Assembly: GCA_017440375.1 (NCBI GenBank)
Contig: JAFSHK010000064.1
Location: 1 to 57,952, forward strand
DNA length: 57,952 nt
From: Lachnospiraceae bacterium
GTDB lineage: Bacteria; Bacillota; Clostridia; Lachnospirales; Lachnospiraceae
Direction: 5' to 3'
In this document: piece after piece, positions 27,964 through 37,915 of the stretch
Position numbering within the stretch: position 1 is the first letter of the stretch
Layout of the letters: each line of letters opens with the position of its first letter
The notes under the pieces: model-generated
Database searches by the model: none
What the model was told of the DNA's origin: nothing
The model's input: only the letters and a program-made list of their open reading frames with translations
Made by a program: the position numbers and the translations under genes

Positions 27964-28932
27964 ATGCCATTAGTAACAACTACTGAAATGTTTAAGAAAG
28001 CATACAATGGCGGTTATGCTGTTGGTGCATTCAACGTTAACAACATGGAAATCGTACAAGGTATTACAGAAGCTGCCGGAGAATTAAACAGCCCGGTTAT
28101 CCTTCAGGTTTCCAAAGGAGCTCGAGCTTACGCTAACCATACTTACTTAGTTAAGTTAGTAGAAGCTGCAGTTCAGGAAAATCCACAGATTCCGATTGCT
28201 CTTCACTTAGATCATGGTGATACATTTGAATTGTGTAAATCTTGTATCGATGGTGGATTTACATCCGTTATGATTGATGCTTCTTCTAAACCATTTGAAG
28301 AAAACATTGCATTAACAAAACAGGTTGTAGAATACGCTCATGCACATGGTGCAGTTGTAGAAGCAGAACTTGGTACTTTAGCAGGTGTTGAAGACGAAGT
28401 TGTTGTAGAAGCAGGTAAAGAAATGTATACACGTCCTGAAGAAGTAGAAGAGTTCGTAGACAGAACAGGTTGTGACTCTCTTGCAATTGCAATTGGTACT
28501 TCTCATGGTGCATACAAATTTACAGCAGCACAGTGTACAAGAAATGAACAGGGAATTCTTGTTCCACCTCCACTTCGTTTTGACGTATTAGAAGAGTGTA
28601 TTAAACGTCTTCCTGGTTTCCCTATCGTTCTTCATGGTTCTTCTTCTGTTCCGCAGGAGTTCGTAGCTATGGTTAACCAGTATGGCGGTAATATGCCTGA
28701 TGCAGTAGGTATTCCGGAAGAACAGCTTCGTCGCGCTGCTGAACTTGCTGTATGTAAGATTAATATTGACTCTGATATTCGTCTTGCTATGACAGGTAAT
28801 ATTCGTAAATACTTTGCAGAGCATCCGGATCACTTTGATCCTCGTCAGTATCTCAAACCAGCTCGTCAGGCTGTTAAAGATATGGTTGCTCACAAGATTA
28901 TCAACGTTCTTGGTTCTGACGGTAAAGCATAA
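27964..28932 (+). CDS. fba: Class II fructose-1,6-bisphosphate aldolase
   Basis: A 322-residue glycolytic aldolase. HLDHGD near residue 80 gives the zinc-binding and catalytic Asp/His, EAELGTLAG and IGTSHGAYK continue the metal site and LHGSSSVP binds phosphate. It is longer than the 285-residue type because of an insert around the PPPLRFDVLEECIKRLPGFP segment and a helical tail, as in the longer Clostridia class II form. ATG 27964 is used because AAAGGTGG lies at the right distance. Codon choice is noticeably biased (many ctt, gtt, gct), as expected for a highly expressed gene. It has its own promoter and terminator. Confidence 0.93.
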   Translation: MPLVTTTEMFKKAYNGGYAVGAFNVNNMEIVQGITEAAGELNSPVILQVSKGARAYANHTYLVKLVEAAVQENPQIPIALHLDHGDTFELCKSCIDGGFTSVMIDASSKPFEENIALTKQVVEYAHAHGAVVEAELGTLAGVEDEVVVEAGKEMYTRPEEVEEFVDRTGCDSLAIAIGTSHGAYKFTAAQCTRNEQGILVPPPLRFDVLEECIKRLPGFPIVLHGSSSVPQEFVAMVNQYGGNMPDAVGIPEEQLRRAAELAVCKINIDSDIRLAMTGNIRKYFAEHPDHFDPRQYLKPARQAVKDMVAHKIINVLGSDGKA

Positions 28933-28971
28933 GACAAGCTGTTGTCAACAGACAAGATTTAATAAACAAAG

Positions 28972-29000
28972 AAAAGGCATCCCGCAGTGGATGCCTTTTT
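28972..29000 (+). terminator. Terminator of fba
   Basis: AAAAGGCATCC (28972-28982) and GGATGCCTTTT (28989-28999) pair across 6 nt, with a T run. Confidence 0.88.
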
Positions 29001-29034
29001 GCTGCTTCTAGGAAAGTTCTTTCTAAAAGGGAGG

Positions 29035-29064
29035 ATGCCAAGTAAAATAATTTTTACTTGGCAT
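29035..29064. other. Perfect 13-bp inverted repeat downstream of fba
   Basis: ATGCCAAGTAAAA (29035-29047) and TTTTACTTGGCAT (29052-29064) pair with a 4-nt loop. No long T run follows on either strand, so it is a poor terminator. It may stabilise RNA 3' ends or bind a protein. The rest of 29001-29226 shows only a weaker repeat AAAGAAT (29155-29161) / ATTCTTT (29177-29183) near the end of ppiB. Confidence 0.6.
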
Positions 29065-29226
29065 TTATTATGAAAAAGTATTAAATTAATCTGTTTACTT
29101 TGTACTCTTCGCTTTTGTTATCTTATGTATTTAGTATATGCAAAAGAAATGTCTAAAGAATGATTCTTACATGAAGATTCTTTAAATTAAATGTGAACAA
29201 TTTATGAACGAAGCGGTACTTTAGGA

Positions 29227-29751
29227 CTAGGAAATTTTATCCGGTTCCGGATATGTCTCACCAAAGGTATCTACGGTAACTGTATCAATTACCTGTGGCT
29301 CAATCGGACGATCAGAGTAATCGGTTGCAGTTTCTGCAATTTTGTTTACAGCTTCCATTCCTTCTGTTACTTTTCCGAAAGCAGCATATGCGCCATCTAA
29401 GTGAGGAGCATCCTTATGCATGATAAAGAACTGGCTTCCGGCAGAGTTTGGATGCATGCTTCTTGCCATAGAAAGAACACCTGCTGTATGTTTTAAATCG
29501 TTTGGATAGCCATTCTGTGAAAATTCACCACGAATAGAATATCCCGGACCACCCATTCCGGTTCCTTCCGGATCGCCGCCCTGAATCATAAAGCCTTTGA
29601 TAACACGATGGAAAATAAGTCCATCATAGAAATTTTTCTGAATAAGACTGATAAAATTATTTACGGAGATAGGAGCGATTTCAGGATATAATTCTGCCTT
29701 AATCACATCTCCGTTTTTCATGGTAAAAGTTACAATTGGATTCTGTGCCAT
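29227..29751 (-). CDS. ppiB: Cyclophilin-type peptidylprolyl isomerase
   Basis: A 174-residue cyclophilin that speeds cis-trans isomerisation at proline. FHRVIKGFMIQGGDP carries the catalytic Arg, SMARSMHPNSAGSQFFI the Gln/Phe of the pocket and LDGAYAAFGKV the end of the barrel. No signal peptide, so cytoplasmic. It is divergent from the GNAT gene and has no clear terminator. An 8-bp inverted repeat ATTCTCGG (29796-29803) / CCGAGAAT (29820-29827) lies in the 122-bp divergent region. Confidence 0.92.
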   Translation of the reverse strand: MAQNPIVTFTMKNGDVIKAELYPEIAPISVNNFISLIQKNFYDGLIFHRVIKGFMIQGGDPEGTGMGGPGYSIRGEFSQNGYPNDLKHTAGVLSMARSMHPNSAGSQFFIMHKDAPHLDGAYAAFGKVTEGMEAVNKIAETATDYSDRPIEPQVIDTVTVDTFGETYPEPDKIS

Positions 29752-29795
29752 TGTTTTGCTTCCTTTCTGGTTTTCTACTATAATAGTTTAGAGAT

Positions 29796-29827
29796 ATTCT
29801 CGGTTTATATTCATGTAAGCCGAGAAT
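29796..29827. promoter_or_regulatory. Inverted repeat between ppiB and the GNAT gene
   Basis: ATTCTCGG and CCGAGAAT arms, extendable by three more pairs if a G-T pair is allowed, separated by 16 nt. It could be a shared operator or a leader hairpin. No unambiguous promoter boxes were identified beside it. Confidence 0.35.
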
Positions 29828-29873
29828 TCATACGTTATTATTTTATATGAAATGGTAAAGAAGGTAAAGAGTC

Positions 29874-30737
29874 ATGTTACAAAGGGTTATTTTTTTCTTA
29901 CAACAAATGGATGTAGAAGTAGAAATCAAAAATCTGATAAAAGAGCTTGAAAGGTGTGAAATAGAAGTTTTTACAACAAATGAATGTGTACTGAATGTGG
30001 AGCACAACAAATGGATGTATAAAGATGGAAAAACGCTTTATATTACGGATAACGGAGAATGTTTGAAATTTTTACAGGAGAAGAAGCTTCCGACGATTGT
30101 TTATTTACATGAAGGAAATCGAAACGAAGATTTTTCGCAGGCAGCTTATGCTATTGAACAAATAGGAGAAATTGAGGTGGAATCGCTTATACTTGCGTAT
30201 CAAAGATTAACCGGACAGCCGTGGATAATTTTAACAACAAAAAGATGTAGAATAAGAGAAACTACAACAAATGACGTTGACGCTTTTTATGAAATCTACA
30301 AAGAGCCTTCTATTACATATTATATGGAAGACTTATTTGCCGATAGAGCAGAGGAAATTGCTTATATTGAAGATTACATCCAAAAAGTGTATGGATTTTA
30401 TGGATACGGGATGTGGACGGTGTTGGAGAAGGAAAGTGGAGCGATAATCGGAAGAGCGGGTATTAGCTGGAGAGAAGGATATGACGTGCCGGAGCTTGGT
30501 TTTGTCATAGCGGTGCCATATCAGGGCAAAGGGTATGCCTATGAAGTGTGTCAGGCCATTCTGGAATATGGTAAGAAAGAACTGGGATTTAACGAATATC
30601 AAGTGCTGGTTATGGAAGGCAATACGAAATCGGAAGCGTTGTGTCAGAAATTGGGATTTAGAGGGGAAGAAATTGTTTTGATAGACGGAAAACCTCATAA
30701 AAGAATGCTATGCAGCGAAAACGAGAATCCTTGTTGA
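29874..30737 (+). CDS. Two-domain GNAT family N-acetyltransferase
   Basis: A 287-residue protein. The C-terminal part from about 122 (RCRIRETTTNDVDAFYEIY) is a RimJ/RimL-type GNAT domain; ELGFVIAVPYQGKGYAYEV gives the beta-4 strand and the acetyl-CoA loop, and NTKSEALCQKLGF the end. The first ~120 residues are a separate alpha/beta domain (LYITDNGECLKFLQEKKLPTI, then YLHEGNRNEDF) not typical of GNATs; it is vaguely HAD- or receiver-like but has no recognisable catalytic Asp pair. The substrate is unknown. The start has only a poor ribosome site. Confidence 0.75.
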   Translation: MLQRVIFFLQQMDVEVEIKNLIKELERCEIEVFTTNECVLNVEHNKWMYKDGKTLYITDNGECLKFLQEKKLPTIVYLHEGNRNEDFSQAAYAIEQIGEIEVESLILAYQRLTGQPWIILTTKRCRIRETTTNDVDAFYEIYKEPSITYYMEDLFADRAEEIAYIEDYIQKVYGFYGYGMWTVLEKESGAIIGRAGISWREGYDVPELGFVIAVPYQGKGYAYEVCQAILEYGKKELGFNEYQVLVMEGNTKSEALCQKLGFRGEEIVLIDGKPHKRMLCSENENPC

Positions 30738-30754
30738 AGGGATTCCCGTTTTCA
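30718..30754. terminator. Terminator hairpin overlapping the GNAT stop
   Basis: AAAACG-A-GAATCC (30718-30730) pairs with GGATTC-C-CGTTTT (30740-30752) with one mismatch. The stop codon is in the loop. It can also serve the convergent chemotaxis receptor gene. Confidence 0.6.
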
Positions 30755-30791
30755 TTAGGTATACAGTGAGTATAGATATAAGATAATAAGC

Positions 30792-32849
30792 TTAAATAGT
30801 AAATTGGCGAAGAAGATTAGAAAGTTCTTCAGCTTGTGTTTTTACACTTTCTGCCGCTTCTTCCAGAGTACCAATAGCACTTTGCTGTGAATTAACAGTA
30901 TTCTGTACATTGGCAGAGCCGGCAGCAGTCTGGGCAGAAACAGAAGAAATACTTTCTATTGCATTTAAGGTTGCGCTTCTTGCCTGTTCCATGTTTTCCA
31001 CATTCTGCGTAATCAGAGAAAGGGAAGTAATCAATGAGTGAATATGCGTATCCATTGTCTGGAAGGCATCTGCGGTCTGTTGCATGGCACTTTCCTGTGA
31101 AGTAACCGTATCGGCTGCCTCTCTTGCAATCGAAACAACTTCTGAGGTATTGGAAATAATATCTTCTATAATCTGTTGAATCTGTCCGGCAGAAGCTGCA
31201 GACTGATCTGCAAGCTCACGAATTTGTTCTGCGACAACAGCAAATCCTCTTCCGGCTTCCCCTGCTCTTGCAGCTTCAATGGAAGCATTTAGAGACAGCA
31301 AGTTAGTTTCTTTGGCAATGTGGTTAATACTTTCAACAATCTGACCGATGGAGCGGGATTTTTCTGATAACGCTTCAATAGCCTGTATGACGTTTTCGGT
31401 TTTTTCACTTGTTTGTCTTGCGCTTTCGGTCAAATGATCCATAGAAGCAATTCCCTCTGTAATGGAGGAGTTTGCAGCATCGGTTAAAGTACCGATTTCG
31501 TTTGTACCCGTTGTTACATCAATAATTTTACCGGATAACGTATCCATCTGCATCATACAATCGGCAGAGTTCGTATCCAGGTGGGTAACACCGGATTCAA
31601 TTTCAAAAATAGCGCTCTGTATATTTTTCGATGTACCAACAAAAGTATCAGCTGATTCGGAAACCTGCAAAGCGGTATGGTTCAGCGCATCACTGGCGCT
31701 GGTTAAGTTGGTAATCAGGTTTTTCATATTGATAATCATGGCGTTTACACCTTCTCCGAGAAGACGGAATTCATCTTTTGCTTTGACAGAAAGGTGAATG
31801 GTTAAATCGCCATCAGAAACCTTTTTAAGCTGGGCAAGGATGTATTTAATATTTTTGTTGATATGCTTTGAAAGCATAGTTCCTAATATTGCAGCAATAA
31901 TAACAGCAATGATAACGAGTAAAACAGTAACTGTTTGAATACTGGATGCCTGTTCCACAATCAAAGATTTGGGAATCAGAGTACAGAGGTTAGCATTATA
32001 ATCAGCAAGACCGGAATAAAGGAAGAGATATTCCTGCCCTTGATAGGTTACATACTGCATACCACTTGCCTCTTCGCTGGCTAAGGTGTCCTGATAAAAC
32101 GTAGAATTTGTAAAAATAGTATTTTGTTTTTCGGAAGTTCCGTCTGCGTAGAATTCGGTTCCGTCAAAAGTAACGAGTGCAACATAGCCGCCTTCTCCGA
32201 CATCAATAGAAGAAAGTGTGTTGATAACAGATTCTTTGTTGATATCAATAATCATGATAGCTTTGCTCTGGTTATAACAGCGCGCAAGGCGCAGTGCATA
32301 AACGGAGCTGTCCGTAGCAAGCATGGAATCTGCATCGGATTGGTTACCAAAAAGAAAATAATTATATTTGTCAGCTTTTAAAATAGCACCTTCTTCTGTT
32401 TCCATAAAAGCAGTGTATGGCTTATCGCCCTCGATGTTAACGGTAGAAATTGCCGGTACATCATCTGCAATTAAATAAATATTGGAAACGAGAGAATCCG
32501 TATTGATACTGGTTTTCAATGTAGAAGTATAATTTTTTCTGGTATTTGTCTGTTTGGCAGGATCGATAGAATAAATACCTTTCAAATATTTAATAATTTC
32601 ATCCTCGTTTAAGTAGGATTTATATGTAGAACGAATCGTATCAATTGCCAGAGTCATATACTGGTTCATCATGTTCATTGTCTGTGAAGCAGATGTTTCA
32701 TAACTTGTGATAATCGCATCATATGCTTTCTGATAGGAAACAAGTCCCAGAATCATGATACACATAACCGGAATCATAAATGAGACAATCAGTTTGGAAC
32801 GAAGCTGATGCAAAATGGAAATTTTCTGCTTAGTTCTTTGCTTCATCAT
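30792..32849 (-). CDS. Methyl-accepting chemotaxis protein
   Basis: A 685-residue receptor: cytosolic start, membrane segment about 19-39, an extracellular sensing domain about 40-302 of probable double-Cache type (FLFGNQSD and [11 protein letters not shown]), second membrane segment about 303-325, HAMP about 326-380 and the long coiled-coil signalling domain with the hairpin tip [18 protein letters not shown]. The ligand is unknown; Cache receptors often sense amino acids or organic acids. It implies a motile or formerly motile bacterium although no flagellar gene is in the window. No sigma-D type promoter was seen. GGGAGGG precedes the start. Confidence 0.9.
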   Translation of the reverse strand: MMKQRTKQKISILHQLRSKLIVSFMIPVMCIMILGLVSYQKAYDAIITSYETSASQTMNMMNQYMTLAIDTIRSTYKSYLNEDEIIKYLKGIYSIDPAKQTNTRKNYTSTLKTSINTDSLVSNIYLIADDVPAISTVNIEGDKPYTAFMETEEGAILKADKYNYFLFGNQSDADSMLATDSSVYALRLARCYNQSKAIMIIDINKESVINTLSSIDVGEGGYVALVTFDGTEFYADGTSEKQNTIFTNSTFYQDTLASEEASGMQYVTYQGQEYLFLYSGLADYNANLCTLIPKSLIVEQASSIQTVTVLLVIIAVIIAAILGTMLSKHINKNIKYILAQLKKVSDGDLTIHLSVKAKDEFRLLGEGVNAMIINMKNLITNLTSASDALNHTALQVSESADTFVGTSKNIQSAIFEIESGVTHLDTNSADCMMQMDTLSGKIIDVTTGTNEIGTLTDAANSSITEGIASMDHLTESARQTSEKTENVIQAIEALSEKSRSIGQIVESINHIAKETNLLSLNASIEAARAGEAGRGFAVVAEQIRELADQSAASAGQIQQIIEDIISNTSEVVSIAREAADTVTSQESAMQQTADAFQTMDTHIHSLITSLSLITQNVENMEQARSATLNAIESISSVSAQTAAGSANVQNTVNSQQSAIGTLEEAAESVKTQAEELSNLLRQFTI

Positions 32850-33078
32850 AAATATAACCCTCCCGTAAATATACTATATATCCATTTTAACACATTTACG
32901 AAAAAAATCGAAATTTTTCTTGGTGGCATTTTACACAAATTCAAGATATATTTTTTGTTAAAAAAGGCATTTTCTAGTGGTGCATACACTTAAGTTGTGT
33001 TATAATGCTTCTGTTTTCACTGTGAATGAGTTTTTTATTTTCAGATATAATAAATAGGAAAGAAGAAAGGAATAAAGT

Positions 33079-34494
33079 ATGAGAAAAACAAAAATTATAT
33101 GTACAATGGGGCCATCAACGGATAATGAGGAAGTATTAAAACAACTTATGATAGAAGGTATGAATGTTGCCAGATGCAATTTTTCTCATGGGAGTTATGA
33201 GGAACATAAGAAACGCATGGATATGATAAAAAAACTCCGTAAAGAATTAAAAAAACCAATTGCAATTTTATTGGATACCAAGGGACCGGAGGTTCGAGTG
33301 AAGCAGTTTAAGCAGGGAAAGATTACGTTACAGGAAGGGCAGCTTTTTACATTAACTTCGGAAGATGTGGAAGGAACAGAAGAAAAAGTTTCCGTAACAT
33401 ATAGTCGTCTTTATGAAGATTTGGAAGTTGGCATGAAAGTGCTGATTGACGATGGTTTGATTGAGATGAGAGTAGAGAAAGTGGAACAGACGAACATTAT
33501 CTGTCGTGTTATTAATGGTGGTGTTGTATCTAATAATAAAGGTATCAACGTACCGGATGTAAATCTTTCCATGCCATATTTAAGTGAGAAAGACAGAGAA
33601 GATATTCTTTTTGGTATCAGCCAGGATGTAGATTTCATTGCAGCATCTTTCGTACAGTGTAAAGATGATATTTTACAGCTTCGTAAGTTGCTTGATAAAA
33701 ACGGTGGTGAAGAAATCAACATTATTGCGAAAATTGAAAATGTGCAAGGTGTTGAAAATATTGATGAAATTATAGAAGTATCCGATGGTATTATGATTGC
33801 CAGAGGTGATATGGGTGTTGAAATTCCTTATGAGGAAGTACCTGTTATCCAGAAGATGATTATTAAAAAAGTTTATGGAATGGGAAAACAGGTTATTACA
33901 GCGACACAGATGTTAGATTCCATGATTAAAAATCCAAGACCGACCAGAGCCGAGACAACAGACGTTGCGAATGCTGTTTATGATGGTACAAGTGCAATTA
34001 TGCTTTCCGGTGAGACTGCAGCAGGTGCATATCCGGTAGAAGCGGTTAAAACAATGGTAAAAATTGCAGAACGTACGGAACAGGATGTAGATTATCGAAA
34101 GAGATTTTTCAATCATGACAGAAAAGCGAATCCGGATATTACCGATGCTATCTGCCATGCAACTTGTACAACAGCGCATGACTTAAATGCCAAAGCAATC
34201 GTTACTGTAACGAAATCCGGACGTTCTGCGAGAATGATTTCCAGATACAGACCGGCAAGTGATATTATCAGTTGTGCAACGACTGAAAAAGTGTGCAGAC
34301 AGCTTAATTTAGCATGGGGTGTAAGCCCACTTGTTATCAAGGAAGAAAAAGAAGTATTCGATTTGTTTAACCATGCAATCAGTGCAGCAGAAAAAATCGG
34401 ACTTCTGAAAAAAGGTGATTTGACTGTTATTACATCCGGTGTGCCGATTGGTATGTCCGGTACAACGAATATGATTAAAGTACAGAATGTGTAA
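33079..34494 (+). CDS. pyk: Pyruvate kinase
   Basis: A 471-residue enzyme catalysing the last step of glycolysis. RKTKIICTMGPS at the start, LDTKGPEVRV, IAKIENVQGV, the metal and K+ segment IARGDMGVEIP and ATQMLDSMIKNPRPTRAE are all present. It lacks the extra C-terminal PEP-utiliser domain found in many Bacillus enzymes. Two possible -10 boxes, TATAAT at 33002-33007 and at 33047-33052, lie upstream without good -35 boxes. AAAGGA is the ribosome site. Confidence 0.96.
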   Translation: MRKTKIICTMGPSTDNEEVLKQLMIEGMNVARCNFSHGSYEEHKKRMDMIKKLRKELKKPIAILLDTKGPEVRVKQFKQGKITLQEGQLFTLTSEDVEGTEEKVSVTYSRLYEDLEVGMKVLIDDGLIEMRVEKVEQTNIICRVINGGVVSNNKGINVPDVNLSMPYLSEKDREDILFGISQDVDFIAASFVQCKDDILQLRKLLDKNGGEEINIIAKIENVQGVENIDEIIEVSDGIMIARGDMGVEIPYEEVPVIQKMIIKKVYGMGKQVITATQMLDSMIKNPRPTRAETTDVANAVYDGTSAIMLSGETAAGAYPVEAVKTMVKIAERTEQDVDYRKRFFNHDRKANPDITDAICHATCTTAHDLNAKAIVTVTKSGRSARMISRYRPASDIISCATTEKVCRQLNLAWGVSPLVIKEEKEVFDLFNHAISAAEKIGLLKKGDLTVITSGVPIGMSGTTNMIKVQNV

Positions 34495-34495
34495 C

Positions 34496-34526
34496 AAAAA
34501 AGGTTCGCTGAGGAGCGAACCTTTTT
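34496..34526. terminator. Bidirectional terminator between pyk and the AEC gene
   Basis: AAAAAGGTTCGCT (34497-34509) pairs perfectly with AGCGAACCTTTTT (34514-34526) across 4 nt. A runs and T runs flank it, and it overlaps the last bases of the convergent gene. Confidence 0.9.
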
Positions 34527-35472
34527 ATGATATGAATAAAGTAACAATAGGTATCGTAATTAAACTGAGTACGGTTGTCAAAATAATTCCTTGTGATATG
34601 GTAGATTCATCTGCATTTAATTGCTTGGAGAGCATAAGCGGCATATTTCCGGCAGGTACGGCAAGCATGATAGCGGCAGTATTGACCAGAAGCTCGTTAT
34701 CAATAAAATTACGAATAATAATAGTAAAGCCGATTGGAAGCAATATATGTCGTATTGCAGTATGCAAGTATAATTTCGGGTGTGAAAAAATTTCTTTTAA
34801 ATTCATCTGTGCGACTGAAACACCAAGTACCAACATGGACAATAAAGTAGTTGCTCTACCGGCATAGTTCAAGGAATCAGAAATTATTGTTGGCACTTCC
34901 AAATCCCATACATAAAGAATAATTGTTAATACTGCGGAAATAGTTCCTACATTCACTATTTTTCGAAAAGTGGAATCGGAAGTATCGGGAGCTTCATAGG
35001 TTCCTTGTTCTATTGCCGCTTTTCGCAAAAGAGATAGCCCATAGGTATAAATTAGTATATTAAATATCAGACTGCTTAGTGATACAAAAATAAGAGAACC
35101 CGAACCCAAGACCGCAGAGGAAAGAGGAATGCCGATGAAGCTTACATTGCCAAAAATCGTAAGCATGCGATAGGAGTACCTTGCAGGCTGTGGAATTCTC
35201 AAAATAATAGGTATGATATAGGCGAATAAAAAAAGTACAACATATGTTAGAACAAAAACAAGGACGGCAATTCCAAGTTCAGAGAGAGGAATTTTGGGGC
35301 TGTCATCAAAAGCAGAACAAAGAAGTACAGCCGGATTCGTGATATTAACAATCAATCCGGAAAGTTGTCTGGAAGTCGATTCGGAAAGCATTTTTTCTCG
35401 AAACAAAGAGATACCAATTAAAATCAAAATAAATATAATTATCATTTGTTCAAATACGACTGAAATACTCAT
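34525..35472 (-). CDS. AEC family transporter
   Basis: A 315-residue membrane protein with about ten membrane segments in two halves, of the auxin efflux carrier/malate permease family. The pattern FGNVSFIGIPL in the middle and the end segment VNTAAIMLAVPAGNMPLML are typical. Bacterial members move dicarboxylates or other organic acids, but few have been characterised. It is divergent from the alpha-galactosidase gene with a 225-bp gap. Confidence 0.85.
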   Translation of the reverse strand: MSISVVFEQMIIIFILILIGISLFREKMLSESTSRQLSGLIVNITNPAVLLCSAFDDSPKIPLSELGIAVLVFVLTYVVLFLFAYIIPIILRIPQPARYSYRMLTIFGNVSFIGIPLSSAVLGSGSLIFVSLSSLIFNILIYTYGLSLLRKAAIEQGTYEAPDTSDSTFRKIVNVGTISAVLTIILYVWDLEVPTIISDSLNYAGRATTLLSMLVLGVSVAQMNLKEIFSHPKLYLHTAIRHILLPIGFTIIIRNFIDNELLVNTAAIMLAVPAGNMPLMLSKQLNADESTISQGIILTTVLSLITIPIVTLFIS

Positions 35473-35537
35473 AATAAGCTCCTTTTCAAAAGTATACCAG
35501 ACCTATTGTAGCACTTTTTTTAAAAATGAGAAGAGGG

Positions 35538-35643
35538 TTAACAGAAGAATAAAAATATTATATACTATAAAAATGAAGATTATACGGCTTTGGGACATGC
35601 GTAAAATGCGCTCTTGTCTGGGTAGAGGAAGAGGATGTATAAT
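35538..35643 (+). promoter_or_regulatory. Two tandem promoters for the alpha-galactosidase gene
   Basis: Distal: TTAACA (35538-35543), 17 bp, TATACT (35561-35566). Proximal: TTGTCT (35614-35619), 18 bp, TATAAT (35638-35643). Between them an imperfect dyad with GACA/GCG and CGC/TGTC arms (35594-35618) overlaps the proximal -35 box and could be an operator. Confidence 0.55.
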
Positions 35644-35697
35644 AGAACGGTTAATAAGGAAGTATCTGAGAATATAGTAAGAAAGGGACGAAAAGGA

Positions 35698-37914
35698 ATG
35701 AATATTACTTACAACGAAAAGAATCGCATTTTTAAACTGGACACAGCAAATACAAGTTATTGTATTGGGATTGTGGATGAAGAGAATTTTGTAGGTCATG
35801 TGTATTATGGAAGAAAGCTTGCAGACGATAATCTGGCATATTTGATGCGTACCGAGGAAGCACCTTTTGTACCATCTCGTAATAACAGAGACAGAACATC
35901 TTTCTTAGATACTTTTCCGATGGAATATACCGGAAATGATTTGGGTGACTATAGAGAAGGTACCTTGAGTGTCAGAACAAAGGGAGGACATGTAGCAGTA
36001 TCCTTATCTTACGTTTCTCATAAAATTTATGACGGCAAACCGGAGTTAGAAGGACTTCCGGCAACTTTTGGAACAGAAAAAGAATGTAAGACTTTAGAAC
36101 TTGTTTGTGAAGATAAGATTCTGAAATTGCAGGTAGTATTGCTTTATACTGTTTTTGCAGATGTAGATATTGTTGCAAGAAGTGTGAAGATTATTAACGA
36201 TGGTGAAGAAGAAATTTATCTGACCAAAGTATTGTCTGCATGTATTGATATGGATAATGATGATTATGAGATGATGACTTTACATGGTTCCTGGGCAAGA
36301 GAACGTGCTCTTCAGTATCGTCCGGTTATGAAGGGAAAACAAGGTGTAGCATCAACACGTGGGGAGTCCAGTCATCAGGAGCATCCTTTCATGGCATGGA
36401 AACAGAAAAACACGACACAGGAAGCCGGAGATATTTATGGAATGCATTTTGTATATTCCGGCAATTTCATGGCACAGATTGAAATGACACAGTTCGATAC
36501 CATTCGTGCGATGATGGGTATTCATCCGGAGAACTTCTGTTGGAAACTGGAGAAGGGTGAAAGCTTCCAGGCACCGGAAGTTGTTTGTGTGTATTCGGCA
36601 GACGGTATCGGTGGCATGACAAGGAATCTACATGATTTATATAGAAAACATTTGATTCGTGGTGAATACAAAGATAAAAAACGCCCTATCTTAATCAATA
36701 ACTGGGAAGCAACTTATTTTGATTTCAATACAGAGAAGCTTCTGGATATTGCAAGACAGGCATCTAAACTTGGCATTGAAATGTTAGTTATGGATGACGG
36801 ATGGTTTGGCTATCGTAACGATGATAATACAAGCCTCGGTGACTGGCAGGTAAATGAGAAAAAGATCAATGGCGGTTTGAAGCATCTCGTAGATGAAGTA
36901 AATAAACTTGGAATGAAGTTCGGTATCTGGTTTGAGCCGGAAATGATTTCTCCTGACTCTGATTTGTATAGAGCACATCCGGATTGGGCGATTGCAATTC
37001 CGGGAAGAACAGGTAGCCTTGCCAGAAATCAGTATGTACTGGACTTAACTCGTAAAGAAGTAAGAGATTATATTTATGATTTAGTATCCGGCATACTTCA
37101 TAGTGCCAATATTGAATATGTTAAATGGGATATGAACAGACAGTTAAGTGATGTGGGAAGTTATGGACTTCCGGCTGACAGACAGGGTGAATTGTATCAT
37201 AGACAGGTACTTGCATTGTATGAAATGCAGGATAGATTAACCAAAGAATTTCCACATCTTCTGCTTGAGAACTGTTCCGGCGGTGGTGCAAGATTTGATC
37301 CGGGTATGTTATATTACAGCCCGCAGATTTGGTGTTCTGATGATACGGATGCGATTGAAAGACTGACGATTCAGGCAGGAACAGCCATGATTTATCCTTT
37401 ATCTACAATGGGTGCACATGTTTCCGATTGTCCGAACCATACCGTAGGAAGAGTAACACCTTTTGAAACGAGAGGTTATGTAGCTTTGGCAGGAACCTTC
37501 GGTTATGAATTGGATGTTACTAAGATTCCGGAAGAAGACAGAAACATGATTCCGGACCAGGTTGCTATGTATCACAAATACAACGATCTTGTTCGTGAGG
37601 GTGATTACTATCGTATTGCTTCTTATGCAGATAATCATTATTTTGACTGCTATGAAGTGGTGGCAAAAGATAAATCCGAAGCACTTGTTACATACATTCA
37701 GGTGTTAAACAGACCAAATCACCACAGCAGAAGAATCTGTATTCCGGGACTTGCACCGGAGAAAACATATGTGATTGCTAATACAGAGGATTGGCCGGAG
37801 ATTAAACAGACAGAGTATACCGGAGAGACCTTGCATTACGCAGGTATCAATATTCCGCCACTTTGGGGTGACTTCAAAGGAAGATTATTGCATTTGGTTG
37901 AAAGGGTAAAGTGA
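35698..37914 (+). CDS. GH36 alpha-galactosidase
   Basis: A 738-residue cytoplasmic enzyme releasing alpha-1,6-galactose from raffinose, stachyose or melibiose. It has an N-terminal beta-supersandwich (about 1-325), a TIM barrel (about 326-640) and a C-terminal beta domain. The nucleophile is D478 in KWDMNR and the acid/base D548 in CSDDTDA; LVMDDGWFG near 363-371 binds substrate. ATG 35698 is preferred with GAAAGGG upstream; the upstream frame to 35635 lies within the second promoter. No transporter gene accompanies it; an aminotransferase gene follows after 1 nt. Confidence 0.93.
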   Translation: MNITYNEKNRIFKLDTANTSYCIGIVDEENFVGHVYYGRKLADDNLAYLMRTEEAPFVPSRNNRDRTSFLDTFPMEYTGNDLGDYREGTLSVRTKGGHVAVSLSYVSHKIYDGKPELEGLPATFGTEKECKTLELVCEDKILKLQVVLLYTVFADVDIVARSVKIINDGEEEIYLTKVLSACIDMDNDDYEMMTLHGSWARERALQYRPVMKGKQGVASTRGESSHQEHPFMAWKQKNTTQEAGDIYGMHFVYSGNFMAQIEMTQFDTIRAMMGIHPENFCWKLEKGESFQAPEVVCVYSADGIGGMTRNLHDLYRKHLIRGEYKDKKRPILINNWEATYFDFNTEKLLDIARQASKLGIEMLVMDDGWFGYRNDDNTSLGDWQVNEKKINGGLKHLVDEVNKLGMKFGIWFEPEMISPDSDLYRAHPDWAIAIPGRTGSLARNQYVLDLTRKEVRDYIYDLVSGILHSANIEYVKWDMNRQLSDVGSYGLPADRQGELYHRQVLALYEMQDRLTKEFPHLLLENCSGGGARFDPGMLYYSPQIWCSDDTDAIERLTIQAGTAMIYPLSTMGAHVSDCPNHTVGRVTPFETRGYVALAGTFGYELDVTKIPEEDRNMIPDQVAMYHKYNDLVREGDYYRIASYADNHYFDCYEVVAKDKSEALVTYIQVLNRPNHHSRRICIPGLAPEKTYVIANTEDWPEIKQTEYTGETLHYAGINIPPLWGDFKGRLLHLVERVK

Positions 37915-37915
37915 T

